DNA of 64,000 bases, taken from Saccopteryx bilineata. Its lineage: Eukaryota; Chordata; Mammalia; Chiroptera; Emballonuridae. The position numbers and the translations under genes are program-made. The notes below the pieces were generated by a model. It was not told the DNA's origin. It did no database searches and was given only the letters and a program-made list of their open reading frames with translations. The DNA lies in NCBI RefSeq assembly GCF_036850765.1, contig NC_089495.1:65820410-65884409 (forward strand). The letters are read 5' to 3'. Numbering within the stretch: the first letter of the stretch is position 1; each line of letters opens with the position of its first letter. Below are positions 57,552 to 64,000 of this stretch, piece by piece.

Positions 57552-58269
57552 TGGCCTTGGCCTGGCTGGCTCAGTGGATAGAGCGTTGGTCTGGACTATG
57601 GACATTCTTGTTTGATTCCGGTCAAGGCACACAAAAGAAGTGAGTGACCATCTGCTTCTTTTACCTTCCCTCTCTCCCTTCTCTCTCTCTGCCCTATCCA
57701 CAGCTAGTGAGTGGTGTAGGCACTGAGGAGAGCTTGGTTAGTCAGAGCGGGTCAGCCTCAGGTGTTAAAAATAACTCAGTTGATTGGAACATCAGCCCCA
57801 AACAGGGGTTGCCAGGTGGATTCCAGTTGGGGCACATGCGGGATTCTGTTTCACTATCACCTCTCCTCTCACTTAAAAATAAATAAAATAGCCCGACCAC
57901 GCGGTGGTGCAGTGGATAGAGCATTGGACTGGGACACAGAGGACCCAGGTTCGAGACCCCGAGGTCGCCAGCTTGAGTGCGGACTCATCTGGTTTGAGCA
58001 AAGCTCACCAGCTTGGACCCAAGGTCGCTGACTTGAGCAAGGGGTTACTCAGTCTGCTGAAGGCCCATGGTCAAGGCACATATGAGAAAGCAATCAATTA
58101 ACAACTGAGATGTCGGCAAAGATGATTGATGCTTCTCATCTCTCTCCATTCCTACTGTCTATCCCTATCTATCCCTATCTCTGACTCTCTCTCTGTCTCT
58201 GTAAAATAAAATAAAATAAAATCCTCAGAGAATTCTCCTAAAAAAATAAAAAATAAAATAAAATAAAAT
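57552..58269 (+). mobile_element. SINE-1-related copy with SINE-2 nested in its tail
   Basis: Head ggccttggcctggctggctc with an unusual A box (agtggatagagcg, closer to SINE-2), a B box-like ttgtttgattccgg, and 3' end cctctcctctcacttaaaaat. TSD atttcaaatg at 57542-57551 and 58270-58279 embraces both this SINE and the SINE-2 in its A-rich tail, so the SINE-2 came later. Confidence 0.88.
57891..58222 (+). mobile_element. SINE-2 copy
   Basis: Full-length: gcccgaccacgcggtggtgc head, B box ggttcgagaccccgaggtcg intact, (AAAAT)n tail. Among the better preserved SINE-2 copies here. Its TSD lies in the (AAAT)n tail of the host SINE and cannot be delimited. Frames at 57762 and 57904 are shadows. Confidence 0.93.
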
Positions 58270-58279
58270 ATTTCAAATG

Positions 58280-59330
58280 GGATCTATGTATCAGATAAAA
58301 TAGAATATGTTTTAATGAGAGTTTGCCAATAGAAAAGTAAAAATGCTTATATTTTGATAATTTTCCAAAAAGCAAATCAATAAAAATGTCATATTAAATG
58401 TGTGAACAATTTATATCTGATATTATATTGTATTTTATTAAAAATATTTTAGTCATCTTTTTTTATTTCTTAAACCATGCACTAATTTCTGGACTATTAT
58501 TTAAATTTGCTTTCTGTTATTTCTCAATTACTGCAATTATAAACTAAACAGTAATCAGAATTCATCTGTAGAGTTCCACATAACCTATGCTCACCACTCA
58601 GACAATTTGTTTCAGTGGGAATTAATTCTAGAAGCAGACCTAAGAGAATGAGGTTAAAAAATATCTATCTAAAATAATCTTTGTACTTTACCATCAAACT
58701 AAAATTTAGCTTAATGACCACTTCCATTTGGAGCAGAGCATAAGTTAGTTTGAATAGCTGGTAAAATTGATAGGATTTATGTGATGTACTTTTCTGTATA
58801 TAGGTATCTACCCAATTCTAGAACATTTGTGGATCTGCCTATGGATCATAATGTTATTTTAAGTAAGAACCATACCATCCCACTAATAATTATGACAATG
58901 AAATGAGAATAACTTATAACTCTCATAACTTAAATTTAGTTATTATAAATTGCTGGTAAGAGATTGATCATCAGAAAAAGTAACAGAAAGCAAGAATGCT
59001 AGGGGATATTTTAGAATATTTATAACATAATTAGGGTAAATGGGAAAGAAAATACAGTCAAGAGAAGGATAAAAAAAATCACCTGATGTGGGAAGTGTTA
59101 ATGACACAGGATTACCTACTGTTCTACACTGGACCTGTGACTACTTCAAAAAATCCAGTGTTTAAAATAGAAATTAGATGAACTAGCTTAACAACAACAA
59201 TGAAGATCACAATATATTCTTTTGAACATAACATCAGATACTATACAGACAGGCAATGCCACATCTTAAGTATTCTCAGGGAAAGAAACTTCTACAAAAG
59301 CATCTTCACACTTTATAAAATATTCTACAG
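58280..59330. other. Unique AT-rich non-coding sequence
   Basis: No gene or recognised repeat. Confidence 0.6.
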
Positions 59331-59331
59331 C

Positions 59332-59830
59332 AGTGCATTCTAACACTCTAATCCAGGGGTAGTCAACCTTTTTATACTACTGCCCACTTTTGTACCTCTG
59401 TTAGTAGTAAAATTTTCTTACCGCCAACCGGTTCCACAGTAATGGTGATTTATAAAGTAGGAAAGTAACTTTACTTTATAAAATTTATAAAGCAGAGTTA
59501 TAGCAAATTAAAGCATAAAATAATAATTACTTACCATGTACTTTGTGTCAGATTTTTGCTAAGTTTGGCGGAATAAATCTTCATAAAACAACTTACTATA
59601 GTTAAATCTATCTTTTTATTTATACTTTGGTTGCTCCACTACCTCCCACCATGAAAGCTGGAATGCTTACTAGTGGGCGGTAGGGACCAGGTTGACTACC
59701 ACTGCTCTTATGTGAATATTAATCACCTGGGGATCTTATTAAAACACAGATTCTGCTTTAGAAATCTGGGGTGGAATCTGAGATTTCACATTTTTAACAA
59801 GATCTTAATTATAACAGCAATGTTGTATAC
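59332..59830 (+). mobile_element. MER5A-like hAT split by a younger hAT
   Basis: 'cagtgcattctaacactcta' before and 'gtgaatattaatcacctggg', 'cttattaaaacacagattct', 'catttttaacaagatctt' after the insertion follow MER5A in order (cagtggttctcaaactttag ... aatcacctgg ... gttaaaacacagatt ... tttctaacaag). Confidence 0.75.
59354..59704. mobile_element. Non-autonomous hAT transposon, 351 bp
   Basis: Starts caggggtagtcaacctttt; ends aggttgactaccactg. TSD ctctaatc (59346-59353) versus ctcttatg (59705-59712), 6 of 8. Reverse-complement sibling of the copy at 55343 over its full length. Confidence 0.92.
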
Positions 59831-60869
59831 TCTAAATTGTACATTTCTTCAATACCTTCCTGGTTTGGCTTTCTTCTAACATTATAAGAGTAAATATTTT
59901 AGTATAATTTGGAAGACAGAAGTATTTTGAGGCTTGGATTTCCAGTGAATTATTTAATATACCTTTTTCTTCTTCTTGGCACACAATTTATTTAGTCTGA
60001 ACAATAATTAAGGTGTATAGTAATTTTTGACTTTAAAAAAAGCAGTATCTAAAATATATTACATTGAAAAATTAAGGGAGAAGGATTATTAGAGAGATTA
60101 GCATGGAAAGGAAAAAAAGGAAAGAGGAGAGAGACTAGATTGTAAATCATTTTACCTTAATCACTTCAACACTGTTCTTTTTAACTATCCAGTTTCACCA
60201 GCACCATTCTGCTTGAGAATCAGATTGGAACAATCAGGTTTGATATTTCACACACAGGGGCTCATTTAATTTCATATAACTCTGAAGGAGTTTTATAAAA
60301 GAGAAAAATGCAGTTTAGAGATGTTAAAGTTACTTGAGCAAGCTAAAAATTGAAGAAGCCATTATTTGAAGCTATAGTTGGGGCTTTAAAACATATACAC
60401 TAACCCCATGGTTTTTTTCTGAAGGATAAGGTAGGTGGTCAATGCCTCCAAAATAAACTTGGTCTGTTTGACAACCTTGACCAGGCCTCTGTTTTTTTAA
60501 AACTTTAAAAAGAATACTTTCATGGAAGTCTTAGGCTTAGTTCACCTGTTTTAGACACAAGTGGCCACATAAACAGAGCACAAGCGCAAGTGGAAGTCTA
60601 TTTGAGTGTAAAGAAAAAAATTCTCTCTTTGGAGGACTCATATAAACTTCAAGATGGAAATAGAAATGGGAGAAACTAGCTAGATTTGGGGAAAAGTCAG
60701 CCAGATATCCCTCTTTGTCTTAGTCTTCTAACTGTAAGAATATGATTGTTAGAGTACAAGATTTGTGATAGAATGGATGTACATTGATATCAATATAATC
60801 CATGAAAGGAACAGTAGTAAACTGATGATAAAATGCTTAACTAAGTGCTGGAAGTACCGTTAAAATTTG
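59831..60869. other. Unique non-coding sequence
   Basis: No gene or recognised repeat. Confidence 0.55.
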
Positions 60870-61304
60870 TGATGGTTAAATTTGTGTGTCAGTTTGACTA
60901 GATTATAGTGTGCCCAGATACTTAGTTTAAAAATTATTCTGGGTGTGTCTGTGAGGGCGCTTCTAGATTGGATTAACATCTGAATCCCCAAACTGAGTAA
61001 AGCAGATCACTCTTTCTAATGTGGGGGCCTCATCTAATCCTTTAGAGGCCTATAAAGAAGAAGAAAGGCTGAGTTAGGGAGATTTTGCTCTTTATGCCTG
61101 AGTTTGAATTTACATATCAATCTTCTCCTGCCTTTGGACAAGACAGTAATTTAGAGCAATGGCTCTCTGGATTCTGAAACCTTCCAATGTGGCTGTAACT
61201 ACACCATTTTGAATCCTAATCTTCTGCTTGCCCACTGCAGATTGTGAGACTTCTCAACTTCCTTCCTATTAGATGTGTTTCTCTGATGAACTCAGACTAA
61301 TACA
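60870..61304 (+). mobile_element. Ancient MaLR/ERVL-type LTR
   Basis: 435 bp from tgatggttaaatttgtgtgt to gatgaactcagactaataca, TG...CA, with internal landmarks tattctgggtgtgtctgtga, 'ggattaacatctgaatcccc', 'actgagtaaagcagatc', 'aatgtgggggcctcatctaa' in the order of the mammal-wide LTR that starts TGATGGTTAATTTTATGTGT. TSD atttg/acttg, 4 of 5. Confidence 0.8.
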
Positions 61305-64000
61305 ACTTGTTTCTACATTTAGGATGACAATGCATTGCTTGTGTTAAAGTGTGCACATGAGAATTTATGCTCTCTTAATTTTATTTCTCTCGCATCAGGT
61401 AAATTCTTCAGGTTCTTGAGGAATACTTTTACAGCTCTCAAAGGCTTGCTTGAAAATGATGGATTAAAGATATGACTTCAAGAATGCAGAGCATTTATCT
61501 ACATATTAGCATGTATGCTTCCATTTATGGTTACTTGGGCAACTGTTTTCCTTACTCTCATTTAATAGTTGCCATGTGCAATGGACACTCAAGGTATTCA
61601 AGGTCAGGGACCAGAATAGTTCACACATTCTTAGAAATTGTGATTGCTGTCTTGAGGCCTGAAGACATTATGGAAATGGGCTGTACACCATCTGTAGCCT
61701 AACTAAAAATGAGTACTAAGGACAAAATGTGATAAGCAAAAACTTTTTCTCCTGTCCTCATATTTTTAATAGCTCTTCTTACTTTAAATATCCTACCATC
61801 ATATAATCAGTGTTAATAAAATTTTAGGTGACATTAGCAGGGAACCTGGGAAGGGGCAGGTGAGCCAATAATGACTTCCTCCCCAGTTTGAGCTTCTTAT
61901 CTTATTCTTAGAAAAATGTTAACATTCTAAGTGATGAGCCCCTCTCATAAACACTGAATAGGTGTCAAAAATATCCAGTACTCATTCTTAATAAACTTTT
62001 CATATTGCCTAGAGAAAAAAAGTATGAAGGTTAGGCATTTTAAATTAAAAAGAACACTGATAAATTGATGAGGAAATGCATAATCAATTGAAGAAAAAAA
62101 GAGTTTATGTAAATTTAAGATTATATTTTAAGCTATTCATCAAGTATATGTAACCTGGAAAAGTATTTGTTGTATTTAATATTGCTTCCTTCCCCCTCTC
62201 AAATTAGGCATCAGTGTTAGAACCCATCTTTGTAAACTGTCTAGTGTCCAACTGGCCCTTTCATTTCTCATAGCTCCTCTGTTTCTCCAGTCATCCTTGT
62301 GTGCCCTTTATAAGAAACTGAATCTTTGTTGAATTATATTTATGGGGAGCCAAGAAGAGGTGGGGAAGAAGGTAGGCTCAATGTGTTTAAAAATTATTGA
62401 AGGACTAGAGGACTGGAAATTAAGAAACTATCATAGGCTTTTGGAATCTAGGTCACACCACTGCAGATGAAATTCAGATTTAGATATATGCTACTGCTTT
62501 GACCATCATCATTAAGCAATCATAGGGTACCACACCCACAAAACTGGAGACTAGATAGTTTCACCACTGCCTATTCTCCACTTTGCCAAAATCTGCTGGT
62601 TCATCCAAGATGAAGCCTTCTGAATCCCATGAAAGTGCCTGAAAGATACAAACGAGTTCACCTTAAGACCCTTATATTATAACAAAGAAGGACAGGAAGT
62701 ATCTTCCCTCTTTCACATAGAGGAAGGGCAGAATGGAGGTTGACAGAGCCAAGCCATCATCTTGCATATTCATGGGCAGGAAGTCCAGAAGAGTGTATGA
62801 AGAATAAAGATTTTTAAGTGCCCGAACAAAATGTAATTGACGTTAAAACTTTCAAAGAGCAATTGAAATGTACTTGTTTTGAAACTATTAATTTAATACA
62901 AGGCTATTTTTTTAAGAAGACACTTTGTTTTAATAGTTTTATAAGCCAGCATCATTAGGTAGAATAAAGCATACGATCATTTGCATTCAATAATTCTTAT
63001 CTTCAAGTAACATGTGGATCAGATATTTTCATTCTACTCTGAGTCTCATATTGTACAAAAACTTCCCTCCACATCAGTTCTTACAACATACATAATTAAT
63101 TTGACAAAACTGAAAACTGAAAAGGCCATATTAATATGTCATCTTTCAAAACAGTTGTGTCAGATAGAGCATTATCAGTGTTATCTTTAAATCTTATGCT
63201 TCAGTGTTGAAAAATAATGTAGTGCAGAAACAAAAAAAGTAACAGAGAAAGGAACCAAAACTAAAAAAGAAAAATGGTATTTTGATCCTGAATAATAAAA
63301 TTTTTAAATGTGCACAAAAATTATGAAGATAAGTTAACATTTATTAATTCAACTGCACCTCCTTATTGTATTATTCCATATGCAAATAGAAAAAAAAACT
63401 TTCACAAGATGATGAATTGCACTTAGTTGAAAATCCAGAGATAATTCTAATGATGGAACAGTAAGTATACACTGCTATACTATCAATATTTGATTTATTT
63501 CAGTGGTCAAATAAAGTAGAAGATATAAATGAAAGAGGGAAATACTACATAGCCCAGAAGTAATAAAAAATTGGACTTGGGCTCTGAGGAATGGTGTTTT
63601 GAAGTCTCAGTTTTAGCCTCTTAAAAAAACCTGCTTACCCTCATATTTATGCAACTTATCTGTGCACACAAACACCTAAATTTATAAGATCATTTGATAA
63701 ATTAAAAATGTCTTTATTGCCATAAATATTTCCAATATCTTCAGTAGTTTATATGTCAGTTTATGCTATCATTTTAGTTAATGTGAAAAGTTTACATTTC
63801 TATCTATTTGAAATTATCAACTTTTGTTTTACAGAATTACATTTAAAAATGTTTTCCTTATTATATGTTTACATTTAAAATGATCTACATTAAAAGCTAT
63901 AGTTTTATTTTTACATTTAAATTTTACTTTATTTTAAACTTATTGTGTGGGTGTGATTACCCTGCATCTAACTTTCATTTCAGGTTTCTGGTATCACATT
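61305..64000. other. Unique non-coding sequence to the window end
   Basis: No gene or confident repeat. The frame 61472-61702 (76 codons) has no motif or context. 62210-62290 and 62440-62660 are somewhat GC-richer but hold no sustained frame. Confidence 0.55.

Overview
This window is mammalian nuclear DNA, almost certainly from a bat. It is AT-rich, carries no recognisable host exon, tRNA, rRNA or CRISPR, and consists of unique non-coding sequence crowded with transposable elements. Three abundant tRNA-derived SINE families point to Chiroptera: a ~390 bp family starting GGCCCTGGCCGGTTGGCTCA (here SINE-1, Rhin-1-like), a ~340 bp family starting GCCTGACCAGGCGGTGGTGC (SINE-2), and a ~190 bp family starting GCCTGACCTGTGGTGGCGCA (SINE-3). 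One VES-like SINE is also present. The mix suggests a horseshoe or leaf-nosed bat lineage; that placement rests on memory of the families, not on a search.

Layout. 1-9.4 kb: old L1/L2 debris, a 297 bp hAT element with a perfect 8 bp target-site duplication (TSD), and an LTR-like block with a 68 bp tandem repeat. 9.4-18.6 kb: a cluster of one endogenous retrovirus family (LTR-A, ~690-740 bp, 5 bp TSDs): a split copy containing a second LTR family (LTR-B), a solo LTR, a complete minus-strand mini-provirus (14559-17830) with a 1.06 kb internal region, and a solo LTR head-to-head with it. 19-33.6 kb: SINEs, a second LTR-B, a 600 bp mariner with ~100 bp terminal inverted repeats, MaLR-type LTRs and an L1 tail inside a SINE. 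33.6-42 kb: mostly unique sequence with L2, MIR and a 78 bp mariner MITE. 42.25-45.85 kb: a 5'-truncated minus-strand L1 with a lightly broken ORF2. 47.57-55.74 kb: an old full-length plus-strand L1 carrying two SINEs, a solo LTR-A and a hAT. 55.7-64 kb: more SINEs, a hAT inside a MER5-like hAT, an ancient LTR and unique sequence.

No host gene can be called. The open frames in the window are SINE or L1 translations, LTR shadows or chance frames in AT-rich DNA. The interest lies in the mobile-element biology: the internal region of the mini-provirus has no visible gag/pol, two LTRs of one family sit one base apart in opposite orientation with independent TSDs, four hAT insertions all have TA at the centre of their 8 bp TSDs, and several insertions have exact boundaries that give a relative chronology.
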